Shown: positions 18,939-26,910 of the stretch, piece by piece | How the letters are laid out: the number at the start of each line of letters is the position of its first letter | Position numbering within the stretch: position 1 is the first letter of the stretch | Source: JAICSD01 sp963836665 | Lineage (GTDB): Bacteria; Acidobacteriota; Vicinamibacteria; Vicinamibacterales; 2-12-FULL-66-21 | Reading direction: 5' to 3' | Assembly (NCBI GenBank): GCA_963836665.1 | Contig: CAWIKL010000005.1 | Span: 157,088 to 221,087 of the forward strand | Length of the DNA: 64,000 nt | Position numbers and translations under genes: made by a program | The notes under the pieces: generated by a model | The model's input: the letters and a program-made list of their open reading frames with translations, nothing else | Told to the model about the DNA's origin: nothing | Database searches by the model: none

Positions 18939-19460
18939 ATGCGTTCTTTCGTGACATCGACGTTCGCGCTCGCGCTGGCCCTCGTGCCCGCCGCCGCCTT
19001 TGCCCAGGCTTCGACGACGACGGCCCAGCCGCCCGCTGGTCAGCAGCCACCTGCGGCTGCCCAGCCCGCGGCGCCAGCCGCGCCGAAGCTTTCCTTCACC
19101 ACGAGCGCCGGAATGCTCCTCGTTCAGGTGAAGCCGGACCAGACGGCAACCTTTGAAGAAATGATCGGCAAGATCAAGTCGGGCGTTGCCAGCTCGACGG
19201 ACCCGGCGCTCAAGGCCCAGGCCGGGACGTGGAAGATCTACAAGGCCGCTGAACCGGCGGCGGGGGGCAACGTGATGTACGTCGTCCTCATCGATCCGGC
19301 CACGGCCAATACCGAGTATCAGTTTTTCGAAGTCATCCAGAAGACCCTGACCGACGAACAGAAGCGCGATCCGGCCACCGCCGAGCTGTACAAGAAGTAC
19401 GCGGCTGCCATTGCCGGCATGAACAAGCTGAACGTGACCCCGGTCGGTGGGGGACTCTAG
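18939..19460 (+). CDS. Secreted protein of unknown function, paralogue A
   Basis: The protein has 173 residues from the ATG at 18939, chosen for the strong AAGGAGGA Shine-Dalgarno at 18924-18931; a longer frame back to 18813 overlaps hemW and is rejected. A signal peptide (ending AAFAQA) is followed by a Thr/Pro/Ala/Gln-rich linker and a roughly 110-residue domain containing AGMLLVQVKPDQTATFEEM, YKAAEPAAGGNVMYVVLID and FFEVIQKTL. The domain aligns by eye with the protein encoded immediately downstream, so the pair arose by tandem duplication. No catalytic motif is recognised. Confidence 0.78.
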   Translation: MRSFVTSTFALALALVPAAAFAQASTTTAQPPAGQQPPAAAQPAAPAAPKLSFTTSAGMLLVQVKPDQTATFEEMIGKIKSGVASSTDPALKAQAGTWKIYKAAEPAAGGNVMYVVLIDPATANTEYQFFEVIQKTLTDEQKRDPATAELYKKYAAAIAGMNKLNVTPVGGGL

Positions 19461-19468
19461 TCGCCACA

Positions 19469-20038
19469 GTGATCAGTAAACGGTTCGCGCGTGTCGCACT
19501 CGCAGTGCTCGCGGCAGGCCTGCCTGCCGCGGCACTGCTTCTCGCGCAGGCCCCCGGACAACCGCCCCCGCCCGCAGCGCAGCAGCCACCCGCGGCCGGC
19601 GCGCCCGGAGCCCAGCCGCCTGGGACTCCGCCGCCCGCGGCCGTCCCCGCGTCGCGCAAGTTCACCGGCGACGGCGGGATGATCTTCAACATCATCAAGC
19701 CGGACAAGGCCGCCGACTTCGAGGCGGTGATGGCCAAGGTCAAGGAAGCGCTCGCCAAGAGCGATAAGCCAGGCCGCAAGCAGATGGCGCTCAGCTGGCG
19801 GGTCTTCAAGGGAGCCGAGGCCGGCCTCGGCGGCAACATCGTCTACGTCTTCTGGTTCGATCCGCCCGTCAAGGACGAGGACTATTCGATCACCCAGATC
19901 CTCTCGGAGGGATTCCCCAACGACGCCCAGGATCTCTGGTCCAAGTTCGTCAGTTGCTTCGCCAGCGGGCAGACCATGCTCAACCTGTCGCAGGTAGTGA
20001 ACATGTCACCCAACGCGACGGCGACCGTCCCCAAATAG
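19469..20038 (+). CDS. Secreted protein of unknown function, paralogue B
   Basis: The protein has 189 residues from a GTG at 19469, 8 bp after paralogue A. A signal peptide (about 1-27) and a long Pro/Ala/Gln linker precede the domain GGMIFNIIKPDKAADFEAV, WRVFKGAEAGLGGNIVYVF and DYSITQILSEGFP, matching paralogue A segment by segment (xKPDxxAxFExx, FK-AExxxGGNxxYVxxxDP). The alpha+beta pattern with a central G-G-N is reminiscent of small ferredoxin-like folds, but that is only an impression. It probably shares a transcript with paralogue A. Confidence 0.76.
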   Translation: MISKRFARVALAVLAAGLPAAALLLAQAPGQPPPPAAQQPPAAGAPGAQPPGTPPPAAVPASRKFTGDGGMIFNIIKPDKAADFEAVMAKVKEALAKSDKPGRKQMALSWRVFKGAEAGLGGNIVYVFWFDPPVKDEDYSITQILSEGFPNDAQDLWSKFVSCFASGQTMLNLSQVVNMSPNATATVPK

Positions 20039-20070
20039 ATCGCGCGAGATTCACCTCCGGCGATCCGTCC

Positions 20071-20559
20071 TCAGAACTTCAAATTGATCCCCGCGTAGAA
20101 GCGCTGCACCGGCGTATTGCGCGGAGATCCGTGCAGGTTGAAGACGCGGTAGTCGACGCGGAGACGCAACGGACCGACGAGATTGATCTTGGCGCCGCCG
20201 CCGATGTTGGTGCCGAAATTCGTCTCGCTGTTGTTCGGCTGCGTCGACAGCGTTTCGTGGTACACGCCACCGCCGATCGTCCCGTAGAACTGGAAGCCGG
20301 CAATCGGGATCGGCGTCTGCAGCAGCCCGTTGAACATGAAGGTCCGGAGCTCGGGACCGGCGAGCACGATGTCTTCGCTGGTATCGGCGTACTCCGCCTC
20401 GAAGGCGACGATCACGAGTCCGGCGCCGATAGCCAGCCCCTTGACCGGGCGATTGACCGGCGTCGGATTGACGCCGAGAAAGCCCGTGAGGTCGGCGCGC
20501 GCCGGTGCCGCGAAGGCCAGTAGACAGAAGACCGAAGTCAGAAGACAGAATCGGCGCAT
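20071..20559 (-). CDS. Small outer-membrane beta-barrel protein
   Basis: The protein has 162 residues. The signal peptide is 1-22 (cleaved after APARA); the mature chain starts DLTGFLGVNPTP and consists of alternating beta strands (GLVIVAFEAEYA, FQFYGTIGGGVYHET, LRLRVDYRVFNL) ending in YAGINLKF with a terminal Phe, the usual BamA recognition end. The size suits an eight-stranded OmpX/OmpW-like barrel. The signal peptide codons come from a degenerate repeat (20519-20552 on the plus strand), giving the odd hydrophobic core FCLLTSVFCLL. It diverges from the acyl-CoA dehydrogenase gene across 20 bp. Confidence 0.75.
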   Translation of the reverse strand: MRRFCLLTSVFCLLAFAAPARADLTGFLGVNPTPVNRPVKGLAIGAGLVIVAFEAEYADTSEDIVLAGPELRTFMFNGLLQTPIPIAGFQFYGTIGGGVYHETLSTQPNNSETNFGTNIGGGAKINLVGPLRLRVDYRVFNLHGSPRNTPVQRFYAGINLKF

Positions 20560-20567
20560 GGCAAAAG

Positions 20568-20573
20568 TATAAT
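20568..20573 (+). promoter_or_regulatory. -10 box giving a leaderless acyl-CoA dehydrogenase mRNA
   Basis: TATAAT is a perfect -10 hexamer ending 6 bp before the ATG at 20580, which places the expected transcription start on or next to the start codon. No Shine-Dalgarno is present. A canonical -35 is not visible. Confidence 0.65.
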
Positions 20574-20579
20574 CACTGA

Positions 20580-21734
20580 ATGGACTTCCGCCCGTCGGAA
20601 GAACAGGAGCTCCTCCGTCGCAGCGTGCGCGAGTTCGCCGAGGCGGAGATCCGGCCGCACGTCATGGTCTGGGACGAAGCGCAGCACTTTCCGATGGAGT
20701 TGCTGCCCAAGCTGGCCGCGCTCGGCTTGATGGGCATCCAGTTCGACGAGCGTTACGGCGGCTCGGGGATGTCGGCCCTTGATTACTGCATCTGCATCGA
20801 AGAGCTCGCGCGTGTCTGCCCGGCCATCGCGCTGTCGGTGGCCGCGCACAACGGGCTGTGCACCTCGCATATCAACATGTTCGGCAGCCAGGCGCAGAAG
20901 GAGCGCTACCTGCCGCGTCTCGTCGCCGGCGACGTGCTGGGCGCGTGGGGGCTGACCGAGGCGTCCGCCGGCAGCGACGCCGCCGGCATGCAGACCCGGG
21001 CCGAGCGCGACGGCGACGGCTGGGTCATCAACGGGTCGAAGCATTTCATCACCCACGGCAGCATCGGCGGCGTGATGGTGGTGATGGCGGTGACCGATCG
21101 CGCCAAGGGCAACCGCGGCATCTCGGCGTTCGTCGTCGAGCGCGGCACCGACGGGATGGCGCCGGGAAAGAAAGAGAACAAGCTGGGCATGCGCGCCAGT
21201 GACACGAGCGAAGTCGTGTTCCGCGATTGCCGCGTGCCGGCGGCGCAGATGCTCGGCGAGCAGGGACAGGGCTTCATCAACACGCTGCAGGTGCTCGACG
21301 CCGGACGCATCGGCATCGCGGCGCTGTCGGTCGGCCTGGCGCAGGGGGCCTACGAGGCGGCACGCCACTATGCGAAGGAGCGCCGCCAGTTCGGGCAGCC
21401 GATCGCTGCCTTCCAGGCGATCCAATGGAAGCTCGCCGACGCGGCCACGAAGATCGAGGCCGGACGCCTCCTCACCTACCGTGCCGCCTACCTCAAGGAC
21501 CGCGGCCAGCGCATGACGCGCGAATCGGCGATGGCCAAGCTTTACGCGAGCGAGGTCGCCGTTCGCGTCGCCGACGACTGCGTGCAGATCCACGGTGGCT
21601 ACGGCTTCGTCAAGGACTACCCGGCCGAGAAATACTTCCGCGACGTCAAGCTGCTCACGATCGGCGAAGGCACGAGTGAGATCCAGCGGCTGGTCATCGC
21701 GCGGCAGCTGCTGGCCCAGCAGGCCTCAGAATGA
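20580..21734 (+). CDS. Acyl-CoA dehydrogenase
   Basis: The protein has 384 residues, the usual length. This FAD enzyme oxidises acyl-CoA to trans-2-enoyl-CoA and passes electrons to ETF; etfB, etfA and ETF-quinone oxidoreductase are at 60.6-64 kb. The N-terminal helical domain starts MDFRPSEEQELLRRSVREFAE. The FAD/substrate signature is WGLTEASAGSDAAGMQT. The C-terminal domain includes QIHGGYGFVKDYPAEKYFRD and GEGTSEIQRLVI, where the Glu after GEGTS occupies the catalytic-base position of short/medium-chain enzymes. The substrate chain length cannot be told. It is likely leaderless, with TATAAT 6 bp upstream. Confidence 0.94.
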   Translation: MDFRPSEEQELLRRSVREFAEAEIRPHVMVWDEAQHFPMELLPKLAALGLMGIQFDERYGGSGMSALDYCICIEELARVCPAIALSVAAHNGLCTSHINMFGSQAQKERYLPRLVAGDVLGAWGLTEASAGSDAAGMQTRAERDGDGWVINGSKHFITHGSIGGVMVVMAVTDRAKGNRGISAFVVERGTDGMAPGKKENKLGMRASDTSEVVFRDCRVPAAQMLGEQGQGFINTLQVLDAGRIGIAALSVGLAQGAYEAARHYAKERRQFGQPIAAFQAIQWKLADAATKIEAGRLLTYRAAYLKDRGQRMTRESAMAKLYASEVAVRVADDCVQIHGGYGFVKDYPAEKYFRDVKLLTIGEGTSEIQRLVIARQLLAQQASE

Positions 21735-21760
21735 CGGCGGCCTGAATGGCCGAGTGCTGA

Positions 21761-23179
21761 ATGGCGAAGGCCGAAGCGTCTGTGACGCTCGCTGAACGCG
21801 TGCTGGCCGGCGATCCCCGGGCCATCGCGCGGGCAATCAGCCTGGTCGAAGACGAGCAGCCCGCCGGCGCCGATCTCGTCCGCGCCGTCTTCGCCCGCAC
21901 CGGGCGCGCCTATCTGGCCGGCATCACTGGCGCGCCGGGCGCCGGTAAGAGCACCCTCGTTGACCGCCTCATCAGCGAGTTGCGCCGCCGCGCCACGACC
22001 GTCGGCGTCGTCGCGGTCGATCCGACGAGCCCGTTCAGCGGCGGCGCCATTCTCGGCGATCGCGTCCGCATGCAGTCACACGTCGCCGATCCTGGCGTGT
22101 TCATCCGCAGCATGGCGACGCGCGGCCACCTTGGCGGCCTCGCCCGCGCTACCGCCGATGCCGCACTCGTGCTCGACGCCGCCGGCCGTGACCTCGTGCT
22201 CATCGAGACCGTGGGCGTCGGCCAGGACGAAGTCGACATCGTCCGCACCGCCGACATTTCGATCGTCGTCCTCGTGCCCGGCAGCGGCGACGACGTCCAG
22301 GCGCTCAAGGCCGGCATCATGGAGATCGCCGACATCTTCGTGGTCAACAAGGCGGATCGCGAGGGCGCCGACCGGACCATCGCCTCGATCGAGTCGCTGC
22401 TATCGCTCGAGTCCTTCGAGAATGGCCGCTGGCGTCCACCGATCGTCAAGACCGAGGCGACGACGGGGAAGGGGGTGACGGAGCTGGTGGAGGCAATCGA
22501 CCGGTTCCGCGCCCACACGGCGGCGACGTTGGGAGAGCGGCGCCGGGCGCGCGCCGAGTTCCGGGTCACGGAACTGCTGGCCCAGCGCTTCGTCCGCCAC
22601 GCGACCGGGCGGGTGCTCGCCGCGGGTGAGTTCGAGGCGCTGCTCGATCGCATCGCCGCGCGCGACACCGATCCCTATTCAGTCGTCGATCAGATCGTCA
22701 CGAGGACGCTTGCGTCACACAGTGTGACGGACGCGCGGGACCCGCACGCGCCGGACCCGCACGCGCCGGACCCGCAGGTCCGGCAGGCGAGGCTCGATCA
22801 CGTCGGGATCGCGGTCGCCGACGTGCAGCAGGCCCTGGCGTTCTATCGCGATGCCCTCGGCCTCGCCGTCGACGCGCCGGAGGAGGTCGCCTCGCAGCAC
22901 GTCCGCGCCTATTTCATCCACGCCGGCGCCACCGCGCTGGAACTGCTGGAGGGAACCTCCGCCGACTCGCCGATCTCGAAGTACGTCGCCAAGCGGGGGC
23001 CGGGGCTGCATCACGTCACGCTGGGTGTGCCCGACATCCGCGCCGCGCTGGCGCGCCTGAAAGAGAAAGGCGTGCGACTCATCGACGAGGAGCCACGACC
23101 CGGCGCGCACGGTTCCCTCGTGGCCTTCATTCACCCGTCGGCGGCTCACGGTGTGCTGGTCGAGCTCAAACAGGCATGA
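21761..23179 (+). CDS. meaB: Fused MeaB-type GTPase and methylmalonyl-CoA epimerase
   Basis: The protein has 472 residues and two domains. Residues 1-315 are a G3E GTPase of the MeaB/ArgK type: Walker A GAPGAGKST, VVAVDPTSPFSGGAILGDR, the metal-binding stretch ETVGVGQDEVDI and the NKAD base motif. It is the chaperone of adenosylcobalamin-dependent methylmalonyl-CoA mutase. A linker with direct DPHAP repeats (about 325-340) leads to a vicinal-oxygen-chelate domain (about 343-472; LDHVGIAVADVQQALAFYR, GPGLHHVTLGV, metal His, His and Glu), which is methylmalonyl-CoA epimerase. The two act in consecutive steps of propionyl-CoA use. The mutase itself is not in the window. No frameshift is needed, so the fusion looks genuine. 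Confidence 0.92.
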   Translation: MAKAEASVTLAERVLAGDPRAIARAISLVEDEQPAGADLVRAVFARTGRAYLAGITGAPGAGKSTLVDRLISELRRRATTVGVVAVDPTSPFSGGAILGDRVRMQSHVADPGVFIRSMATRGHLGGLARATADAALVLDAAGRDLVLIETVGVGQDEVDIVRTADISIVVLVPGSGDDVQALKAGIMEIADIFVVNKADREGADRTIASIESLLSLESFENGRWRPPIVKTEATTGKGVTELVEAIDRFRAHTAATLGERRRARAEFRVTELLAQRFVRHATGRVLAAGEFEALLDRIAARDTDPYSVVDQIVTRTLASHSVTDARDPHAPDPHAPDPQVRQARLDHVGIAVADVQQALAFYRDALGLAVDAPEEVASQHVRAYFIHAGATALELLEGTSADSPISKYVAKRGPGLHHVTLGVPDIRAALARLKEKGVRLIDEEPRPGAHGSLVAFIHPSAAHGVLVELKQA

Positions 23180-24033
23180 GCGCTCCTGCGGTCGCGCGTC
23201 CTCTTCGAATCGGCGATCTCGAGCTGCTGCCGCTCCTCGACCGCCATTTCCGCCTCGACGGCGGCGCGATGTTCGGCGTCGTCCCCAAGCCGCTGTGGGA
23301 GAAGCGGACGGGCGCCGACGAGCGCAACCGGATCCCGCTGGCGATGCGGCCCCTGCTGGTGCGCGGCCCGGAGCTGATGATCGTCGACGCCGGCGCCGGC
23401 GAGAAGATGCCGCCGAAGTTGCAGGAGATTTACGGATTCGAGCCGGAGGAAACGCTGGATGCGTCGCTGGCGGCGGCCGGTGTCCGCGCCGAGGAGATCG
23501 CAATCGTGCTGGCGTCGCACCTGCACTTCGATCATGCCGGCGGCTTCACGATGAAGAGCGCCGCAGGTGCCGTCGTGCCGCGCTTTCCAAACGCGCGCTA
23601 CGTGATCAACGCCGGCGAATATGCAGACGCCACCCACCCGCACGAGCGCAACCGAGCCAGCTACTTCGACGAAAACTACGTGCCGCTACTGGACGCTGGC
23701 GTCGTCGAGTTCACCGGCGGCGACGAGGAAGTGATGCCGGGCGTCCGCGTCCGCCGCACCGGCGGGCACACGCGCTGGCACCAGATCGTGTACCTCGAAT
23801 CCGGCGGCCAGGTCGCCGTCTTTGCCGCCGATCTGATCCCGACCACTGCGCACGTCGACGTGCCCTGGATCATGGGCTACGACCTTTACCCAATGGAGAC
23901 CTTGGAATTCAAGCGCGCCTTCGTCCGCGAGGCCATCGAGCGCGAGTACGTTATCTTCTTTGAGCACGATCCCCACATTGCCGCCGGATACATTCGGGAA
24001 CGAGACGGCCGTGTGTTTGTCGAACCACTGTGA
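23176..24033 (+). CDS. MBL-fold metallo-hydrolase
   Basis: The protein has 285 residues; its ATG overlaps the previous stop (ATGA). Metal ligands are in SHLHFDHAGGF (HxHxDH), with later His in GGHTRWHQ and Asp in FAADLIPT, all present. The overall layout (DLELLPLLDRHFRLDGGAMFG at the start) resembles the quorum-quenching-lactonase/AttM-like group of the metallo-beta-lactamase superfamily, but the substrate is not predictable. The overlap with the MeaB-epimerase gene indicates one operon, so a thioester or acyl-CoA-related hydrolysis is conceivable. Confidence 0.88.
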   Translation: MSAPAVARPLRIGDLELLPLLDRHFRLDGGAMFGVVPKPLWEKRTGADERNRIPLAMRPLLVRGPELMIVDAGAGEKMPPKLQEIYGFEPEETLDASLAAAGVRAEEIAIVLASHLHFDHAGGFTMKSAAGAVVPRFPNARYVINAGEYADATHPHERNRASYFDENYVPLLDAGVVEFTGGDEEVMPGVRVRRTGGHTRWHQIVYLESGGQVAVFAADLIPTTAHVDVPWIMGYDLYPMETLEFKRAFVREAIEREYVIFFEHDPHIAAGYIRERDGRVFVEPL

Positions 24034-24069
24034 CATCGAACATCGACCATCGAACATCGAACATCGACC
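24034..24069 (+). repeat. ACATCGACC-type direct repeat tract upstream of MTA phosphorylase
   Basis: Five copies of a CATCGAAC/CATCGACC unit follow the metallo-hydrolase stop codon without a gap, and the last copy supplies the ATG start of the next gene. There is no Shine-Dalgarno. Confidence 0.85.
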
Positions 24070-24936
24070 ATGAGCGAAGCGATCAGAACCGGCATCATCG
24101 GCGGGTCAGGCCTTTACGACATGGCGGAACTGACCGACCGCGAAGAACGGACCGTCAGGACCCCGTTCGGCGATCCGTCGGGCCCTTACGTCATCGGCAC
24201 CCTGCGCGGCCAGCGTGTCGCCTTCCTGGCGCGCCACGGCGCCGGGCACCGGCAGATGCCGACCGAGCTGAACTACCGCGCCAACATCTTCGGCATGAAG
24301 CTGCTCGGCGTCGACTACATCTTGTCGGCGAGCGCAGTGGGATCGCTGCAGGAGCAATACGTGCCGCAGCACCTGGTCATCCCTGACCAGTTCTTCGACC
24401 GCACCAAGGGGCGCGTCAGCACGTTCTTCGGCAACGGTCTGGTCGCGCACGTCGGCTTCGCGCACCCGGTGTGCGAGCTTCTGGGGGACGTGGCCTATGA
24501 GGCCTGTACCGCGGTCGGTGCCACCGTGCATCGCGGCGGCACCTACGTGTGCATGGAAGGACCGCAGTTCTCGACGCTGGCCGAGTCGAAGCTCTATCGC
24601 GCCTGGGGGATGGATATCATCGGCATGACCAACCTCCAGGAGGCCAAGCTCGCGCGCGAGGCGGAGATCTGTTACGCCACGATCGCGCTCGTCACCGACT
24701 ACGACTGCTGGCACCCGGACCACGACTCGGTGACGGTCGAGATGATCATCCAGAATCTCGTCGCCAACGCCGCGACCGCCCAGGCCGTCATCGCCGACGC
24801 CGTGTCACGGCTTCCCTACGAGCGCACCTGCGAGTGCGCCCACGCGCTGCAGCACGCCATCATCACCCGTCCCGACGCCGTCCCCGACCGCGTCAAACAG
24901 GACCTTGCGCCGATCATCGGCAGGTACATGAAATAG
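24070..24936 (+). CDS. mtnP: S-methyl-5'-thioadenosine phosphorylase
   Basis: The protein has 288 residues. It splits methylthioadenosine with phosphate to adenine and methylthioribose-1-phosphate in purine and methionine salvage. Family motifs are the phosphate loop GIIGGSGLYD, the second site FLARHGAGHR, NYRANIFGMKLLGV, SAVGSL, and the nucleoside site YVCMEGPQFSTLAES with GMTNLQEAKLAREAE. The start codon is embedded in the final repeat unit upstream. The next base after its stop starts a PfkB kinase, suggesting a nucleoside-salvage pair. Confidence 0.95.
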   Translation: MSEAIRTGIIGGSGLYDMAELTDREERTVRTPFGDPSGPYVIGTLRGQRVAFLARHGAGHRQMPTELNYRANIFGMKLLGVDYILSASAVGSLQEQYVPQHLVIPDQFFDRTKGRVSTFFGNGLVAHVGFAHPVCELLGDVAYEACTAVGATVHRGGTYVCMEGPQFSTLAESKLYRAWGMDIIGMTNLQEAKLAREAEICYATIALVTDYDCWHPDHDSVTVEMIIQNLVANAATAQAVIADAVSRLPYERTCECAHALQHAIITRPDAVPDRVKQDLAPIIGRYMK

Positions 24937-25866
24937 ATGTCGACCGTCGTCACTGGATCGATCGCTTACGACTACCTCATGTCGTTTCCGGGGAAGTTCA
25001 CCGAGCACATCCTGCCGGAGCACATGCATCGTGTCAGCCTGAGCTTTCTCGTCGACTCGATGGACAAGCGGCGCGGCGGTTGCGCGCCCAACATCGCCTA
25101 CACGCTGGCGCTGCTCGGCGAGCGGCCGCGGCTGATGGGAACGGCGGGGCAGGACTTCGACGACTACCGCCGCTGGCTCGAGGCGGCTGGCGTCGACACC
25201 TCGCTCGTCAGGCAGGTCGACGACAAGTTCACCGCGTCGTTCTTCTGCAGCACCGACTCCGACAGCAACCAGATTGCCTCGTTCTATACCGGGGCCATGG
25301 CCAACGCCGCCGAACTGTCGTTTCGCGACGCCGGCGCCGTGACCATGGCGATCATTTCGCCCAACGATCCGGCCGCGATGGTGCAGTACGCCGAGGAGTG
25401 CCGGACCCTGGGCATCCCGTACATCTGGGATCCGGGCCAGCAGTGCGCACGTATGAGCGGCGAGGAGCTCGCCGAGGGGCTGCGCGGATCCGCGATCACG
25501 ATCTGCAACGACTACGAGTTCGAGCTAATCCGGCAGAAGACCGGCCTCGACGAAGAGGCTGTCGTCGCCAGGACCGGCGCGTTGATCGTGACGCGCGGCG
25601 AGAACGGTTCGACGATCCGCCAGGGCGATCGCGAAGTTTCGGTGCCGGCAGTTCCGCCGGCGCGCATCGTCGATCCGACGGGGGTGGGCGACGCGTTCCG
25701 CGGTGGGTTGCTCAAAGGCCTCGCGATGGGTAGCTCGCTCGACGTGTCTTGCCGCCTCGGAAGCGTCGCCGCGACCTACGCACTCGAGCACCTCGGGGGC
25801 CAATCGCACGCCTACACGTGGGACGAATTCAAGGGCCGGTACGAAGACCAGTTCGGTTCGTTGTAG
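24937..25866 (+). CDS. PfkB-family kinase, adenosine-kinase/ribokinase-like
   Basis: The protein has 309 residues, starting on the base after mtnP ends. PfkB signature 1 is seen as RRGGCAPNIAYTLALLGE, and signature 2 as DPTGVGDAFRGGLLKG with the catalytic Asp in GVGDAF. It is closest in look to prokaryotic adenosine-kinase-like members rather than fructokinase. Given its neighbour, phosphorylation of adenosine or a related nucleoside is a reasonable inference; a sugar substrate cannot be excluded. Confidence 0.88.
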   Translation: MSTVVTGSIAYDYLMSFPGKFTEHILPEHMHRVSLSFLVDSMDKRRGGCAPNIAYTLALLGERPRLMGTAGQDFDDYRRWLEAAGVDTSLVRQVDDKFTASFFCSTDSDSNQIASFYTGAMANAAELSFRDAGAVTMAIISPNDPAAMVQYAEECRTLGIPYIWDPGQQCARMSGEELAEGLRGSAITICNDYEFELIRQKTGLDEEAVVARTGALIVTRGENGSTIRQGDREVSVPAVPPARIVDPTGVGDAFRGGLLKGLAMGSSLDVSCRLGSVAATYALEHLGGQSHAYTWDEFKGRYEDQFGSL

Positions 25867-25869
25867 GAA

Positions 25870-25950
25870 CGATGGGCGATGAACGATGGGCGATGGGCGA
25901 TGGGCGATGACCGATGACCGATGACCGATGGGCGATGGACGATGGACGAT
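25870..25950 (+). repeat. CGATGGGCGATG-type repeat tract, left of the DUF2085 gene
   Basis: About nine degenerate 7-8 bp units (CGATGGG, CGATGAC, CGATGGA) follow the kinase stop codon. The reverse-complement dialect lies at 26418-26475 after the DUF2085 gene, so this single gene is bracketed by inverted tracts. Confidence 0.85.
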
Positions 25951-25967
25951 CGGCGCGACGCCTCGGC

Positions 25968-25973
25968 TAAGAT
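25968..25973 (+). promoter_or_regulatory. -10 box giving a leaderless DUF2085 mRNA
   Basis: TAAGAT ends 6 bp before the ATG at 25980, so transcription should begin at or next to the start codon. No Shine-Dalgarno is present. Confidence 0.5.
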
Positions 25974-25979
25974 CGCGGC

Positions 25980-26417
25980 ATGCGATCGGGAAAGGCCTCG
26001 CAACTAGCGCTGGCGGCAACGGCCATGCTCTGGGTTGCGGCCGTCGTCTTTGCGCCCGCACTCGTTTTTCCCCTGGGTCACTTCATCTGTCATCAGCGGC
26101 CTGACCGCAGTTTTTTCTTCCACGGACGGCAATTGGCGGTCTGTGCACGATGCACCGGCCTCTATCTCGGTGCGGCCGCGGCGGGTCCGTTCGCGCTGGC
26201 CCTGGCGGTGCCGTTTTCGGGGCCGCAGGCTCGGCTGCTTCTGGGCCTTACCGCGCTCCCGACCGCCATCACCTGGACGCTCGAGTTTGCCGGCGTCATC
26301 CCGTTTTCGAACCTGTCGCGTTTCATCGCCGCCTTGCCCCTGGGGTTTGCCGCAGCCTGGCTCGTCTTCAGCGTCCTCCCCGGCGCGCCGCCGCGTATGG
26401 CCGCCGAGCGTGGCTAA
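25980..26417 (+). CDS. DUF2085 membrane protein
   Basis: The protein has 145 residues and about four membrane segments. The DUF2085 signature is clear: FICHQRPDRSFFFHGRQLAVCARCTGLYLG, quoted here only in part as CHQRPDRS and CARCTGLY. The conserved His, Cys and CARC cysteines face one side of the membrane and could bind a metal or heme, but the function of the family is not established. The gene is bracketed by inverted repeat tracts and probably has a leaderless transcript. Confidence 0.85.
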   Translation: MRSGKASQLALAATAMLWVAAVVFAPALVFPLGHFICHQRPDRSFFFHGRQLAVCARCTGLYLGAAAAGPFALALAVPFSGPQARLLLGLTALPTAITWTLEFAGVIPFSNLSRFIAALPLGFAAAWLVFSVLPGAPPRMAAERG

Positions 26418-26475
26418 GTCGCCCCTCGGTCATCGCCCCTCGGTCATCGTCCATCGCCCATCGTCCATCGCCGTC
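26418..26475 (-). repeat. CGATGGGCGATG-type repeat tract, right of the DUF2085 gene
   Basis: Units such as CATCGCCCATCGTCC are the reverse complement of those at 25870-25950. The tract starts right after the DUF2085 stop codon and ends before the TAGAAT box at 26482-26487 of the next gene. Confidence 0.82.
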
Positions 26476-26481
26476 GTAAGG

Positions 26482-26487
26482 TAGAAT
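26482..26487 (+). promoter_or_regulatory. Candidate -10 box for the small membrane-protein pair
   Basis: TAGAAT lies 12 bp upstream of the ATG at 26500, directly after the repeat tract, leaving room for only a very short 5' leader. Confidence 0.45.
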
Positions 26488-26499
26488 GACCCGATCGGC

Positions 26500-26910
26500 A
26501 TGGCGACAAAATCCACCACAGCGGAACGTCAGCGCGCAGGGGCCGAGCCCGGTCGGCTCGCCTTTGTCTGCGCGCTGTCGTTTCTGATTCCAGGCGCCGG
26601 GCACCTGATGCAGGGACGCCGCGACAAAGGGCTCGTCTTTCTCGTGCTCCTGCCGCTGATGTTCGGCATCGGCCTGTTTCTGCAGGGGCGTCTGTTTCCT
26701 CTCGAAATGTCTGACCCGCTGGTGTTTCTCGGCGCGATTGCCGATCGCGGCATCGGCCTGCCGTACCTGATCGCTTACTTGGCTGACGCTGGGGCTGGGA
26801 CCGTGACCGCCTCGTCCTACGAGTACGGCAACACGTTCCTGATGACCGCGGGGCTGCTGAACTTTCTCGTCATCCTCGATGCGTTCGACATCGGCAAAGG
26901 GAGAAAGTAG
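26500..26910 (+). CDS. Small integral membrane protein (DUF6677-like)
   Basis: The protein has 136 residues. A basic N-terminus is followed by FVCALSFLIPGAGHLMQGRRDKGLVFL, shown here as two pieces, IPGAGHLMQGRRDKG and LVFLVLLPLMFGIGLFLQG, a pattern also seen in TM2-like proteins, and a final hydrophobic helix (TAGLLNFLVILDAFDIG). It probably has three to four membrane segments. The function is unknown. It overlaps the following 58-residue gene by one base, so they are translated together. Confidence 0.75.
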   Translation: MATKSTTAERQRAGAEPGRLAFVCALSFLIPGAGHLMQGRRDKGLVFLVLLPLMFGIGLFLQGRLFPLEMSDPLVFLGAIADRGIGLPYLIAYLADAGAGTVTASSYEYGNTFLMTAGLLNFLVILDAFDIGKGRK

